The notes under the pieces are model-generated. The model was not told where the DNA came from, searched no databases, and was given only the letters and a program-made list of their open reading frames with translations. The translations under genes and the position numbers were made by a program. From contig NZ_CP011530.1 of NCBI RefSeq assembly GCF_001605725.1, positions 1,798,001 through 1,862,000 on the forward strand: 64,000 nucleotides of DNA, in the 5' to 3' direction. Shown one piece after another: positions 43,687 to 53,405 of this stretch. Source of the DNA: Mycobacteroides immunogenum (GTDB lineage: Bacteria; Actinomycetota; Actinomycetes; Mycobacteriales; Mycobacteriaceae). The first letter of the stretch is position 1. The number at the start of each line of letters is the position of its first letter.

Positions 43687-44435
43687 GACGCCGCGGCGCA
43701 CGTGCGGTGATGGTGCTCTCGGTGGCGGCCGTGGCGGCCTGCGCACCGGTGAACGAAGAAGCCGGAAAGCCGGTGGGGCACGCCTTTCAATTGTTGAAAT
43801 ATCCAGTGGGGCAGGCCGATCCGGCATCAGAGCCGCAGGGTAGGTCGCCGTTCGGTGATTACGCCTTGGAGGTCTCGGGCTCGGTGACCTACCTGGGGGA
43901 GACCAGTGCGTTGCCCGGCGCGGGTGTAATGACCGTCGGACCCGGCCCACGGCGCGGAGAGCTGAAGATCGAGCAGTACTACCAGGGCGACCGCTTCCCC
44001 TATGAGACAGGCATCGTCTCCGGCGGCGACGGCAAGCCCAGCACCCTGGACGCCATCACCATCGTGAACCCATTGGACTCGCGGGTGACCCTGCAATGCG
44101 CCGTGGACGGTGGAATCGCCTTGTCGGACATCGACGGTGAGCGCGAGCTCGCCGGGACATGCGGTGGCGGATCGAAGGTCCATGGCCAGGTGAAGGCCGA
44201 CGGCAGGCGTAAGGCGACGTGGCGTGACAAACCCGTCGAACTGGTCCGCACGGTTGTCGATCTCACCATCAGCGGTGCGAGCAGCGGCCAGATCCACCAG
44301 GTGAACGAGGTACCCAGGGATAGCACGGTCGGGAGCTTCCCCTTGATCACCTCGATCGACGTGAACATGACGGCGCAAGGCATCAGCCTCACCCAGCACT
44401 TGCAGCGCCACGTCCTCCCGAAAGTGAAGGACTGA
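43683..44435 (+). CDS. lipoprotein of unknown family (cluster gene 9)
   Basis: A 250-residue predicted lipoprotein; signal peptide ends in VAAC (Cys about 20). The mature part is beta-rich (DYALEVSGSVTYLGE, GVMTVGPGPRRGELKIEQYY, DAITIVNPLDSRVTLQC), reminiscent of mycobacterial lipid-binding lipoproteins such as LppX/LprG in general character, but I see no specific signature. Being just upstream of the ABC exporter genes it may accept the exported product outside the membrane. Function inferred. Confidence 0.7.
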   Translation: MRRRGARAVMVLSVAAVAACAPVNEEAGKPVGHAFQLLKYPVGQADPASEPQGRSPFGDYALEVSGSVTYLGETSALPGAGVMTVGPGPRRGELKIEQYYQGDRFPYETGIVSGGDGKPSTLDAITIVNPLDSRVTLQCAVDGGIALSDIDGERELAGTCGGGSKVHGQVKADGRRKATWRDKPVELVRTVVDLTISGASSGQIHQVNEVPRDSTVGSFPLITSIDVNMTAQGISLTQHLQRHVLPKVKD

Positions 44436-44438
44436 CAT

Positions 44439-45377
44439 ATGACAACAGAAACGCAGACCCCGGCGCTGCAGGCGACCGATCTCGTCAAGACCTATCCAGG
44501 CTCGGAAGCGCGGGCCGTCGATGGCCTGGACCTGACGATCCCGCAGGGCATTGTCTACTGCCTGCTGGGCCGCAACGGTGCGGGCAAGACCACCACCATC
44601 CGCATGGCGACCACCCTGCTGGCCCCCACCAGTGGCGAGCTCACAGTGCTTGGTATTCCGGTCGATAAGACCAAGGAGCTGCGCCCGTTGATCGGTGTCG
44701 CGCTGCAAGAGGTGGCGTTGGACTTGTGGATGTCACCCGTCGAGCAGATCCGGATGAGTCTGGCCATCGCGGGCTGGCCCAAGGTGCGGCGCAAGGCCCG
44801 TGAGGAAGAGCTGGTGGAGCAGTTCGGCCTAAGCACCTACGTCAACCGCAAGGTGGGCGCGCTCTCGGGCGGTATGCGCCGCCGCGTGGATGTCGCACTG
44901 GCCGTTGCGCACAACCCGCAGATGTTGTTCCTCGACGAGCCCTCCAGCGGGCTGGACATCGAAGGCAAACAGGAGGTTTGGAATGCCATCCGGCTGCTGC
45001 GTTCCGAAGGGCGCACCGTCGTGTTGACCACTCACGACATGGACGAGGCGGTGTCCCTGGCCGATGAGGTGGGCATCGTGAAGAGCGGCCGGTTGGTGGC
45101 TTCCGGTTCCACCCAGGAGTTCACGCGTAGCCATGGTTACGCCGTCGAGATCTCGGCAGACAACGTCATAGCCGAGGAAGCCGCCGGGCGGCTGACAGAA
45201 GCTGGCTATGCCCTGCGGTGCACCGACTCCGGAACTTTGTCCGGGACATTGGATTCGGCTTCGGCTGCGGATCTGGAGGCGCTGGGTGCCGAACTCGGCC
45301 GGGTCGGTTTGGGTGCGGCCAGTATCGAAGTGCGGTCCACCTCGCTGCGTGACGCGTTCCTGGAGGTGACCCAGTGA
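44439..45377 (+). CDS. ABC transporter ATP-binding protein, DrrA-like (cluster gene 10)
   Basis: A 312-residue ATPase of the DrrA/CcmA exporter group. Walker A is GRNGAGKTT (44-52), signature LSGGMRRRVD, Walker B MLFLDEPSSGLD, then TTHDMDEAVSLADEV. The C-terminal 90 residues form the regulatory extension found in lipid and antibiotic exporters. Pairs with the permease that overlaps its stop. Confidence 0.92.
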   Translation: MTTETQTPALQATDLVKTYPGSEARAVDGLDLTIPQGIVYCLLGRNGAGKTTTIRMATTLLAPTSGELTVLGIPVDKTKELRPLIGVALQEVALDLWMSPVEQIRMSLAIAGWPKVRRKAREEELVEQFGLSTYVNRKVGALSGGMRRRVDVALAVAHNPQMLFLDEPSSGLDIEGKQEVWNAIRLLRSEGRTVVLTTHDMDEAVSLADEVGIVKSGRLVASGSTQEFTRSHGYAVEISADNVIAEEAAGRLTEAGYALRCTDSGTLSGTLDSASAADLEALGAELGRVGLGAASIEVRSTSLRDAFLEVTQ

Positions 45378-46144
45378 CCGCCTTGTCCAACACCGCGCGG
45401 CTGTTCCGCCGGTACGTCGTGGTGGGATTGCGGCAGCCGGTTTTCGGATTCATCTTCCCGATCGTCTTCCCGGTGGTGCTGGTGATCTTCGTACGGTCGA
45501 TGTTCCAGCGTGTCGCCGATCTTCCGGGGTTCCCGCTGTCCTCGTATACCGCGTACATCGCGCCCGGGCTCATCATGCTCATTCCGATGTTGGGTGCCGG
45601 GTACGGCGCCGGCACGCTCATCGACGAGATCAGATCGGGGTTCACCGATCGGCTGCGGCTCTATGGTGTGTCGACCGGCCAGATCATGGCGGCCAAGATC
45701 GGATTCGAGATGTTCCGCATCCTGCCGGCCGCGGTGATCGTCATCGGGCTGTTGGCCTTCCTCGATGCGCCACTGCGGACGGGACTGCTGACCGGTGTGT
45801 TCCTGGTGCTGATCATGTTCCTGTGGTCGGCGGCGTACAGCTCGCTGTTCTACCTGGTGGCATTGCGCACTCTCAATCCGCAGGCGCCGGTGGCGATGTT
45901 GCCGCTGGCTCTGCCGGTGCTGTTCGTGAGCCAGGCGCTCATGCCGTCGGTGTTCTTGTCCGACTGGCTCAGGATCAGCATCAACGCGAACCCCTTCTCG
46001 CACATCGTTTCTGCCGCTTCCACGATCATGTACGGCGACTTCGACGCGATGTTGGTGGCCAAGGGTGTCCTGGTGGCCATCGGGATGTTCGCGCTATTGC
46101 AAATCCCAATTCATTTGGTTATCCGCCGGAAAATCGGCAAGTAG
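45374..46144 (+). CDS. ABC-2 type exporter permease (cluster gene 11)
   Basis: A 256-residue permease with six helices of the ABC-2 (DrrB) family; GTG start. GAGYGAGTLIDEIRSGFTDRLRLYGVS is the coupling segment, and FVSQALMPSVFLSDWLRISINANPFSHIV resembles the family signature before the last helix. With the ATPase it should export the cluster product. A 17-base gap follows before the ACP gene, the largest in the operon. Confidence 0.9.
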   Translation: MTALSNTARLFRRYVVVGLRQPVFGFIFPIVFPVVLVIFVRSMFQRVADLPGFPLSSYTAYIAPGLIMLIPMLGAGYGAGTLIDEIRSGFTDRLRLYGVSTGQIMAAKIGFEMFRILPAAVIVIGLLAFLDAPLRTGLLTGVFLVLIMFLWSAAYSSLFYLVALRTLNPQAPVAMLPLALPVLFVSQALMPSVFLSDWLRISINANPFSHIVSAASTIMYGDFDAMLVAKGVLVAIGMFALLQIPIHLVIRRKIGK

Positions 46145-46161
46145 AAGGCATAGAGAAAAAT

Positions 46162-46437
46162 ATGGAAACCCCGTCACAACCCGATGTTCTTCGCGTAAGC
46201 GACTCATCAGAGGTCCGTGAGTTCCTCATCGAATTCATCGCCGAGGAGCTGGAACTGCCCACCACGGATGTCCACGACTTCTCCGAGCTGGTAGGTGATC
46301 TCGGATTCGACTCATTGTCGTTCGCCCTGGGTGTCTCGGAAATCAAGGGCCGCTTCGGTATCCAGTTGACCAAGGACGACGTCTTCGAATGCAAGACACT
46401 CGGTGCGCTGATCGACCTGGTGGAGAGCCGACTGTGA
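46162..46437 (+). CDS. acyl carrier protein (cluster gene 12)
   Basis: A 91-residue carrier protein with the phosphopantetheine site GDLGFDSLSFALG; Ser51 is the attachment residue. The N-terminus is slightly longer than in housekeeping ACPs. The next gene, an acyl-AMP ligase, overlaps its stop (GTGA), indicating that the ligase loads fatty acids onto this carrier. The ATG at 46162 is chosen; weak AGAGAAAAA precedes it. Confidence 0.92.
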   Translation: METPSQPDVLRVSDSSEVREFLIEFIAEELELPTTDVHDFSELVGDLGFDSLSFALGVSEIKGRFGIQLTKDDVFECKTLGALIDLVESRL

Positions 46438-48092
46438 CGACGAACCCGGTCATCGACCGGTTGCAGGCCGGCTCCGCCATCACCCATCGCGGTCTCACCT
46501 CGGCACCGATCGGCCCCGACGGCACGTCGCGGCTCAAGGAGCTACGTACCGTGCCCTGGTCGCAAGTGCATCAGGCGGGGCTGCGCGTCGCGGGTGCCCT
46601 GCAGGCGGCAGGCGTGCGGCCCGGCGATGCTGTCGCCGTATTAGCCGGTGCACCAGGTGAAATCGCGCCGCTGGTACAGGGCATCTGGTTCTCCGGCGCA
46701 TCGGTGACCATGCTGCATCAGCCCACTCATCGATCCGATATGCGGCTGTGGGTCGAGGACACCGGCCGGGCGTTGGCCGCCGTCGGCTCCTCGACTGTCG
46801 TGGTGGGTGATCCGTTCCTGGCAGCGGCCGGACAGTTCGGGACGGTCGGCGCCCGGGTCCTGGAGATACCTGCGCTGCTCGGCGGACCGTCGGGCGAGAT
46901 CGTGCAGACCGACCAGGACGCTATCGCGTTCCTGCAGTTGACCTCCGGTTCCACCGGCACTCCGAAGGCCGTGAGCATCAGTTACCGCAATATCGAAGCC
47001 AATCTGCGGGCCATGGTGAGCGCCTCCGGTGCGGATCCCGAAACAGATGTGGTGATCAGTTGGCTGCCGCTGTTCCACGACATGGGCATGATGGGATTTC
47101 TCATTGTCCCCATGTGCCGGGCAATGAACACCGTCAGCGTGACGCCCATGGATTTCCTCGGTGATCCGCTGTTGTGGGCCCAACTCATCAGCACGTACCG
47201 CGGCAGCATGACGGCGGGCCCCAACTTCGCCTACTCGCTGCTGGCCCGTCGGTTGCGCAAGGCACCCGAGGGCGTGTATGACTTGTCCTCCTTGCAGTTC
47301 GCGCTCAGCGGTGCAGAGGCCATCGATGTCGCGACACTGGAACGGTTCGTTGCCGAGGGCGCCCGCTTCGGTATGCGGGCGGACGCCATCGTGCCCGCCT
47401 ACGGTATGGCAGAAGCGACACTGGCGGTTTCGTTCGTGCGGCGCGGCGAGGGGTATCGGGTGTGCCCACCGCATCCCGATCTCGCCGCGGCGGAGGGGAC
47501 ACAGGCCAGTGCCCGTGTTTCGCTGGGGCAGCCGCTGCCGGGATGCGAGGTACGGGTGGTCACCGAGGACCGCGTGGTGCTGCCCATGGAATCGATCGGG
47601 GAGATTGAGATCCGCGGAGACAACGTCACCGCCGGGTACCGCACGGCCTCCGGATTCGAACCGATGTGTGATGCCCAGGGCTGGTTGTCCACCGGAGACC
47701 TCGGTTATCTGACGCAGGACGGGCATCCGGTGATTTGTGGCCGGAAGAAGGACATCCTGATCATCTCCGGGCGCAACGTGCACCCCGAGGACATCGAGCG
47801 CTCGGTGGCTGGGGTGTCGGGAGTGCGTTCCGGCGGGGTGGCGGCGGTCCGCCTGCACACGGCGGCGGCCGGTGAGGGATTCGCGATGGTGGCCGAGTCG
47901 GCGTTGCACGCGAATACCGCCGAAAGCGAACGCATCCGGGCAGAGGTAGCCGACCGCGTCTACCGCGCCCTCGGCGTGAGTCCGCGCGATGTGCATGTGG
48001 TTCCCGCCGGGTGGATCCCCAAGACGTCGTCGGGGAAGCTGCGTCGCAGGGCCACCTCGGAACGGTTGGCGAGGTGTGAACCGGTCCGATGA
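46434..48092 (+). CDS. fatty acyl-AMP ligase/acyl-ACP synthetase (cluster gene 13)
   Basis: A 552-residue ANL-superfamily adenylating enzyme. LTSGSTGTPKAVSI is the P-loop-like motif, PAYGMAEATLAVSF and WLSTGDLGYLTQDG are A5/A7 regions, and PKTSSGKLRRR near the C-terminus has the catalytic Lys. The SWLPLFHDMGMMGFLI region is of the FAAL type used in mycobacterial lipid synthesis. It should activate a fatty acid and load it on the adjacent ACP. GTG start. Confidence 0.9.
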   Translation: MTTNPVIDRLQAGSAITHRGLTSAPIGPDGTSRLKELRTVPWSQVHQAGLRVAGALQAAGVRPGDAVAVLAGAPGEIAPLVQGIWFSGASVTMLHQPTHRSDMRLWVEDTGRALAAVGSSTVVVGDPFLAAAGQFGTVGARVLEIPALLGGPSGEIVQTDQDAIAFLQLTSGSTGTPKAVSISYRNIEANLRAMVSASGADPETDVVISWLPLFHDMGMMGFLIVPMCRAMNTVSVTPMDFLGDPLLWAQLISTYRGSMTAGPNFAYSLLARRLRKAPEGVYDLSSLQFALSGAEAIDVATLERFVAEGARFGMRADAIVPAYGMAEATLAVSFVRRGEGYRVCPPHPDLAAAEGTQASARVSLGQPLPGCEVRVVTEDRVVLPMESIGEIEIRGDNVTAGYRTASGFEPMCDAQGWLSTGDLGYLTQDGHPVICGRKKDILIISGRNVHPEDIERSVAGVSGVRSGGVAAVRLHTAAAGEGFAMVAESALHANTAESERIRAEVADRVYRALGVSPRDVHVVPAGWIPKTSSGKLRRRATSERLARCEPVR

Positions 48093-48958
48093 CGACACGG
48101 GATCAATTAGTCCGTGTCGGCAGCCAAATGCCCCAAGGGCTTCGCGCACTGAGTGACCGCGGCGCGGGATATCTGCGGCAGCATCCGATCGCCGCGCTCA
48201 CCACCGTGGGTGCGCAGTTCGTCCTCGGTGTGCACACCTTGCGGTACTTCGCGGCCGACCTGGTGATGGGCCGCTTCCAGTGGACGGAGTTCGTGCGGCA
48301 GGCCGCGTTCATGGCGGGTACCGCCGTGATGCCGACGGTGCTGGTGGCGTTGCCCATCGGAGTCACACTGTCCATTCAATTCGCGCTGCTGGCAGGACAA
48401 GTCGGTGCCACCTCGTTGGCGGGGGCGGCCAGCGGCCTGGCGGTGGTGCGACAGGCCGCCTCGCTGGTGGCGGCGATGCTGCTGGCCTCGGCGGTGGGCT
48501 CGGCGATGACGGCCGACCTCGGCTGTAGAACCATGCGGGAGGAGACCGCCGCGATGGAGGTCATGGGAGTGTCGGTGGTGCGGCGCCTGGTGGTGCCGCG
48601 TTTCGCGGCGGCGATCATCATCGGTATCGCCCTGACCGGCGTGGTCTGCTTTGTCGGATTCCTGGCCAGTTACCTGTTCAATGTTTTCGTACAGGGCGGC
48701 GCCCCAGGTAGTTTCGTGGCCACCTTCGCGTCGTTCGCGACTCCGGCGGATCTACTGCTGGCTCTGCTGAAGGCCGCGGTGTACGGGGCGATTGTGGCGG
48801 TGATCTCCTGCCAGAAGGGTCTGGCCTCCCATGGCGGGCCCACGGGGGTGGCCAATTCGGTCAACGCGGCCGTGGTCGAGTCGGTGCTGCTGCTGATGAT
48901 CGTCAACGTGGTGGTCAGCCAGGTCTACACGATGCTCTTTCCCCGGGCGGTGCTGTGA
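48089..48958 (+). CDS. yrbEA: YrbE-type permease A of the Mce system (cluster gene 14)
   Basis: A 289-residue MlaE/YrbE family permease with about five to six helices. Typical segments: FMAGTAVMPTVLVALPIGVTLSIQF, GSAMTADLGCRTMREETAAMEVMGV (the EMxxE-like coupling loop) and LLLMIVNVVVSQVYTMLF. It forms the membrane core of an Mce lipid importer with YrbEB and an ATPase encoded elsewhere. Overlaps the AMP-ligase gene by four bases, tying transport to synthesis. Confidence 0.92.
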   Translation: MTTRDQLVRVGSQMPQGLRALSDRGAGYLRQHPIAALTTVGAQFVLGVHTLRYFAADLVMGRFQWTEFVRQAAFMAGTAVMPTVLVALPIGVTLSIQFALLAGQVGATSLAGAASGLAVVRQAASLVAAMLLASAVGSAMTADLGCRTMREETAAMEVMGVSVVRRLVVPRFAAAIIIGIALTGVVCFVGFLASYLFNVFVQGGAPGSFVATFASFATPADLLLALLKAAVYGAIVAVISCQKGLASHGGPTGVANSVNAAVVESVLLLMIVNVVVSQVYTMLFPRAVL

Positions 48959-49815
48959 CCGCGATAGTGCAGACTCGCCCGGAGCCGTTGCGCTCCAGGG
49001 TGTTCACCACCGAAGTGACGGCCAGGCCACTGGCCCGTTTCGGCCACATGGTCACCTTCTTCGTACATGCCTTCCTGGCGATTCCTATCGCATTGCGGCG
49101 TTATCGCCGCGAGTTTCTGCGGTTGCTGTCCGACATCACCTGGGGGAACGGCTCCATCGTGGTTGGCGGCGGTACGGCCGGGGTGGTCTTGGTGCTCGGT
49201 GTCACCACCGGCGCCCTGGTGGCCATCGAGGGCTACAACTTTCTGGAGCTGATGGGGCTCGGTCCGGCCACCGGAGTCATCTCCTCGTTGGTGACCACGC
49301 GCGAGCTCGCCCCGATCATGGCCGCGCTGGCGTTCGCGGTACAGGCGGGGTGCCGCTTCACCACCCAATTGGGTTCGATGCGCATGGCCGAGGAGATCGA
49401 CGCCATGGATTCCCTTGCGATCAGGCCCATTCCCTATTTGGTGACCACGCGCCTGCTGGCCTCCGTGGTGGCCATCATCCCGCTGTATGTGGCGTGCCTG
49501 ACCATTAGTTATCTGTCCTGCCAGGTCATGGTTGGCATTGTCAGCGGCGGCTCGATGGGACCGTATCTGCATTACTTCACCCTGTTGTCCAGTGGCACCG
49601 ATATCGCCTACTCGGTGGGCAAGGCCATCGTCTTCGTGTGGATCGCTTCCGCGGTGCAGTGCTACTACGGCTTCTGTGCCGACGGGGGACCGGAAGGGGT
49701 CGGCATTGCCGCCGGGCACGCCATGCGCGCCAGCATCACCGCGGTGATCATCGTCAACATGCTGCTGACCATGGCGCTGTGGAGTGTCGACTCCGGTGCC
49801 AGGTTCGGGGGTTGA
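48955..49815 (+). CDS. yrbEB: YrbE-type permease B of the Mce system (cluster gene 15)
   Basis: A 286-residue partner of YrbEA; GTG start. QLGSMRMAEEIDAMDSLAIRPIPYLVTTRLLAS is the conserved cytoplasmic coupling helix, and the protein ends with ITAVIIVNMLLTMALW. Tandem YrbEA-YrbEB followed by six Mce genes is the standard actinobacterial layout. Confidence 0.93.
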   Translation: MTAIVQTRPEPLRSRVFTTEVTARPLARFGHMVTFFVHAFLAIPIALRRYRREFLRLLSDITWGNGSIVVGGGTAGVVLVLGVTTGALVAIEGYNFLELMGLGPATGVISSLVTTRELAPIMAALAFAVQAGCRFTTQLGSMRMAEEIDAMDSLAIRPIPYLVTTRLLASVVAIIPLYVACLTISYLSCQVMVGIVSGGSMGPYLHYFTLLSSGTDIAYSVGKAIVFVWIASAVQCYYGFCADGGPEGVGIAAGHAMRASITAVIIVNMLLTMALWSVDSGARFGG

Positions 49816-49816
49816 T

Positions 49817-51325
49817 GTGCTGAATCGCCCTGATAGTCATCATGATCTGGATGGCGCTGTCTTTTCGCGCCGCCAGCTGCTGCTGCGCGGGGGCGCCGCG
49901 CTGGCTCTGGTCGGCGCCATCACCGCGGCCCTGTTGATCAAGTCGACCGGGGTGCTGGACCGGTATGTGAACGTCGTCGCCGAACTTCGTAACGTCGGTG
50001 ATGGCCTGCCCCCGCGCTCGGACGTCAAATACCGGGGCGTGCTCGTCGGTAGCGTGGACGGCGTCACCCCGTCGGTGGGCGGGCAGCCCAACCGGGTGCA
50101 CGTGCGGTTGAAACCCGGCTACGCCGCATCGATTCCCGCCACGGTCACCGCACGCGTGGTACCCAGCAATGTGTTCGCCGTCTCGGCGCTGCAGCTTGTC
50201 GATCACGGATCGGGTGCGCCGATTCGCGAGGGCGGACACATCGCCGAAGACGCGCGGCTGCCCACCGTGTTGTTCCAGACCACCGTCAACAAGCTCCGCC
50301 AGATCCTCACCGCGGCGGGCCGCGGCCCCGAGGACAACACCGTGGGGATACTGGCGGCCGTTGGGGCTGCCACCGATCATCGCCGCGTCGAACTGCTCAC
50401 CAGCGCTGCCCAACTCGATCGCCTGCTGGATCAGCTCAACGCGATCGTCGCGACCGACCAGGGACCCTCGACGGTCTCGGCGCTGGTGCAGGCCGCACAC
50501 GGGCTGTCGCAGACCGCCCCGGATCTGGTGGACGCTCTGCACCAGGCGGTGCGGCCCATGCAGACCCTCGCCGAGAAACGGGACCAGTTGCGCACCTTCA
50601 TCGGTGCCGGTGTGCACACCACCGGCACCATGGTGCAGTCGTTGCACAACCACACCGATCAGATCATCCAGATCACCACCGATCTGACCCCTGTGCTCGG
50701 TGTACTGGCCGACAACGCGCAGCATTTCGTGCCGATCACCCGGCGCATCACCCGATTCTCGGACACCTTCTTTCAGGAGGTCTGGGATCCGGAGCTGGCC
50801 ACGGCCAAGGGCCGGGTCAACCTGTCCTTCACCCCCTCGTACACCTACACCCGCGCCGACTGCCCGCGTTACGGGGAACTCAAGGGGCCCAGCTGCTTCA
50901 CCGCTCCGCAGATCGCGGTGCGCCCGGACCTGCCCGAGGTACTGCTGCCGCAGAATTACCAGCCGCCGGCCAACTTGGCGCCGCCACCGGGAACGGTGTT
51001 GGGTGACAACGGCAATCTCTTCGCGGTGGGGCCGCCGTTGGTGAATCCGAATCCGGACCTGCGTGACCCGAACCCGCCGGTGCCGTCCTGGCTCAGTCCG
51101 GCCCCGCCGGTACCGGGCAGTGCCGACCCCGGCGAAACAGCAACAGCCCCAGCTTCTTTCGGTGGCAATGTGGGCCCGGTGGGTAGTGCGCAGGAACGCG
51201 GCCAGCTGGGCCGGATCCTGGGACAGCCGGCTACCTCGGCCGACCAGCTTGTGCTCGGGCCCCTTGCCCGGGGCGCCGTCGTCACCAGAACCGAGAACCC
51301 GAGCGGGCAAGGAGCGACCCGGTGA
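49817..51325 (+). CDS. mceA: MCE family protein A (cluster gene 16)
   Basis: A 502-residue Mce protein: one N-terminal helix (RQLLLRGGAALALVGAITAALL), an MCE domain (ELRNVGDGLPPRSDVKYRGVLVGSVDGV), a long helical region and a Pro-rich tail (residues about 380-460). I set the start at GTG 49817, one base after the yrbEB stop; the frame also has an upstream GTG at 49784 within yrbEB. MceA-F form a hexameric tunnel carrying lipids across the envelope. Confidence 0.9.
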   Translation: MLNRPDSHHDLDGAVFSRRQLLLRGGAALALVGAITAALLIKSTGVLDRYVNVVAELRNVGDGLPPRSDVKYRGVLVGSVDGVTPSVGGQPNRVHVRLKPGYAASIPATVTARVVPSNVFAVSALQLVDHGSGAPIREGGHIAEDARLPTVLFQTTVNKLRQILTAAGRGPEDNTVGILAAVGAATDHRRVELLTSAAQLDRLLDQLNAIVATDQGPSTVSALVQAAHGLSQTAPDLVDALHQAVRPMQTLAEKRDQLRTFIGAGVHTTGTMVQSLHNHTDQIIQITTDLTPVLGVLADNAQHFVPITRRITRFSDTFFQEVWDPELATAKGRVNLSFTPSYTYTRADCPRYGELKGPSCFTAPQIAVRPDLPEVLLPQNYQPPANLAPPPGTVLGDNGNLFAVGPPLVNPNPDLRDPNPPVPSWLSPAPPVPGSADPGETATAPASFGGNVGPVGSAQERGQLGRILGQPATSADQLVLGPLARGAVVTRTENPSGQGATR

Positions 51326-52389
51326 GAGGTACGGCAATACGCGGCCCGCTGATCGGGCTGGCTGTCTTCCTGGTGGTCGCCACGGTGCTGACCTGGCTCG
51401 TCTATGTCACGCTGCGCCGGGAGGTCAAGGGCGACACGGCATCCTACGCGGCGATGTTCAGCGATGTCTTCGGCCTGCGTGAGGGCGACGATGTGCGGAT
51501 CGCGGGGGTGCGTGTCGGCAGGGTCCAGCACATCGAGCTCATCGGAACCACCGCCAAGGTGAGTTTCGCCATCCAGGAGGGGCAGCGACTGCCCGCCAGC
51601 ACCACCGCCTCGGTGACCTACCAGAACATCGTGGGCCAGCGCTATCTCGCGTTGGCGCAATCACGGTCGGGCCCGGCTGGGCTGCTGGCGCCGGGCGGCA
51701 TCATCCCTGTCGAGCGCACCGAACCCTCCTTCGATATCGGCACCCTGCTCAACGGATACGAACCGCTCTTCGCGGTACTGGACCCGGCTCAGGTGAACAA
51801 CCTCACGCAGGCCGTCGTCGGGTCATTGCAGGGGGATACCGCGGCCTTCGCCACCCTGGTGGACCAGACATCAACACTGACAAAGACATTCACCGGGCGC
51901 GACGACGCGCTGGATCATGTGATCGCGAGTCTGGACAACGTGGTGGGCAGCCTCGCGGCACAAAACCACGACTTCGAGGACGCCATCGCGGCGACGCGTC
52001 AGGTGGTCGGCCAGTTCGACAGCCGGCGCCCGGAACTGGTGTCCTCAGTGGGGAAGATGACCGAGGTGGTCAAAAACCTGTCTCGGATCGCTCGGGATGT
52101 GGACCCCTCCGTACACGAACTACTCACGCGGGAGCCCGGTTACACCCGGCACATGCTGGACATCGAACCGCAGATCGCCTACACGGGGCTCAACACACCA
52201 TTGTTTCTCAAGGGGCTGGCCCGCATGTTCGGGGAGGGCGCCTACATGAACGCCTATGCCTGCGATGTGAACCCCTACGGATTCTTCCCGGGGCTCAACG
52301 AGGTTGTGCCGATCATCGTGGACGCGGCCACTCCGGGCAACAAGGCCAAACACACCGCACGGTGCCGCAACGCCGGTGATGGTGGCTGA
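51322..52389 (+). CDS. mceB: MCE family protein B (cluster gene 17)
   Basis: A 355-residue Mce protein with an N-terminal membrane helix (GLAVFLVVATVLTWLVYV), an MCE domain (FSDVFGLREGDDVRIAGVRVGRVQHIEL) and a helical tunnel region. GTG start overlaps mceA by four bases. A C-terminal segment with two Cys residues (AYACDVNPYG, TARCRNAG) may form a disulfide. Confidence 0.92.
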   Translation: MRGTAIRGPLIGLAVFLVVATVLTWLVYVTLRREVKGDTASYAAMFSDVFGLREGDDVRIAGVRVGRVQHIELIGTTAKVSFAIQEGQRLPASTTASVTYQNIVGQRYLALAQSRSGPAGLLAPGGIIPVERTEPSFDIGTLLNGYEPLFAVLDPAQVNNLTQAVVGSLQGDTAAFATLVDQTSTLTKTFTGRDDALDHVIASLDNVVGSLAAQNHDFEDAIAATRQVVGQFDSRRPELVSSVGKMTEVVKNLSRIARDVDPSVHELLTREPGYTRHMLDIEPQIAYTGLNTPLFLKGLARMFGEGAYMNAYACDVNPYGFFPGLNEVVPIIVDAATPGNKAKHTARCRNAGDGG

Positions 52390-52391
52390 CG

Positions 52392-53405
52392 ATGAGACCG
52401 CTGGATTCCTACAACAAGACCTGGCTCGGTGTGATCGCCGTTGCCGTCATCGCCGCGCTGATCGGCGGACTACTGCTGGTGAAGGAACTGGGAATCGGGT
52501 ACCGGCGATTCACCGCCGAGTTCCTGCAGGCGGCCGCCCTGCGGCCGGGGAACATCGTCACTGTCGCGGGCGTGCAGGTGGGTTCGGTCACCGGGGTGCG
52601 GTTGACGGGTGACCGGGTGTCGGTGACCTTCCGGGTGCGCGACAACATGCCGGTCGGGGCCGACTCACGTGCCGCCATCAAAATCACCACGCTGTTCGGC
52701 TCCCGGTATCTGGACCTGCGCCCGGCGGGTACCGCCCCGTTGGCGGACCGGCGGATCATCCTGCAGCACACCCAGGTTCCCTATGACCTGCAGGCCGCAC
52801 TCGCCGACTCCACCCGGACCTTCGAGCAGGTGGACGCCGACCGCATCGCCTCGTCGCTCAACGTGCTGGGCACCCAGCTGGACGGCCTGCCAAACGTGGT
52901 GCCGCAGGCCATGGAGAACGTGCGGGCCCTGTCCTCGGTGATCGCGCAACGCCGCGACCAGTTGGGCACCCTGCTGACCAGCACCGAGAACGTGACCAGC
53001 ATGCTGCGCCGCCAACAGTCCGATATCGGCACGTTCATCCAGCAGGGACAAGAGCTGGTGGGTGAGTTCGTGGCCCGTTCGGCCGCCTTCCACGCGATGA
53101 TGCGCTCGCTGCAGGGCATCGTGGCGTCGCTGCGCACCATCGTGGTCGGTGATCACCGCGCTCTCGACGGTGTCATCCATACCCTGGAAGAGCTCAGCGG
53201 CAAGCTTGCTGATCAGGATGCGTTGTTGCGCAACCTGTTGCAGATAGCGCCGGTGCCCATTCGCGAGATCGCCAATGCCACCGGGTTCGGCAACTCGATC
53301 GAGGGCAACCCCGGCGGCGGCGCGCTCATCGACTCGTGGATGTGTGCGATCAGCGGCCGCGCCAAGCAATTCGGAATGATCGAGTACTTCAAGGACTGCC
53401 AGTGA
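52392..53405 (+). CDS. mceC: MCE family protein C (cluster gene 18)
   Basis: A 337-residue Mce protein: N-terminal helix (GVIAVAVIAALIGGLLLV), MCE domain (QAAALRPGNIVTVAGVQVGSVTGVRL), helical part with LRRQQSDIGTFIQQGQELV. Begins 2 bases after mceB and overlaps mceD. Same role as its partners in the hexameric lipid channel. Confidence 0.92.
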   Translation: MRPLDSYNKTWLGVIAVAVIAALIGGLLLVKELGIGYRRFTAEFLQAAALRPGNIVTVAGVQVGSVTGVRLTGDRVSVTFRVRDNMPVGADSRAAIKITTLFGSRYLDLRPAGTAPLADRRIILQHTQVPYDLQAALADSTRTFEQVDADRIASSLNVLGTQLDGLPNVVPQAMENVRALSSVIAQRRDQLGTLLTSTENVTSMLRRQQSDIGTFIQQGQELVGEFVARSAAFHAMMRSLQGIVASLRTIVVGDHRALDGVIHTLEELSGKLADQDALLRNLLQIAPVPIREIANATGFGNSIEGNPGGGALIDSWMCAISGRAKQFGMIEYFKDCQ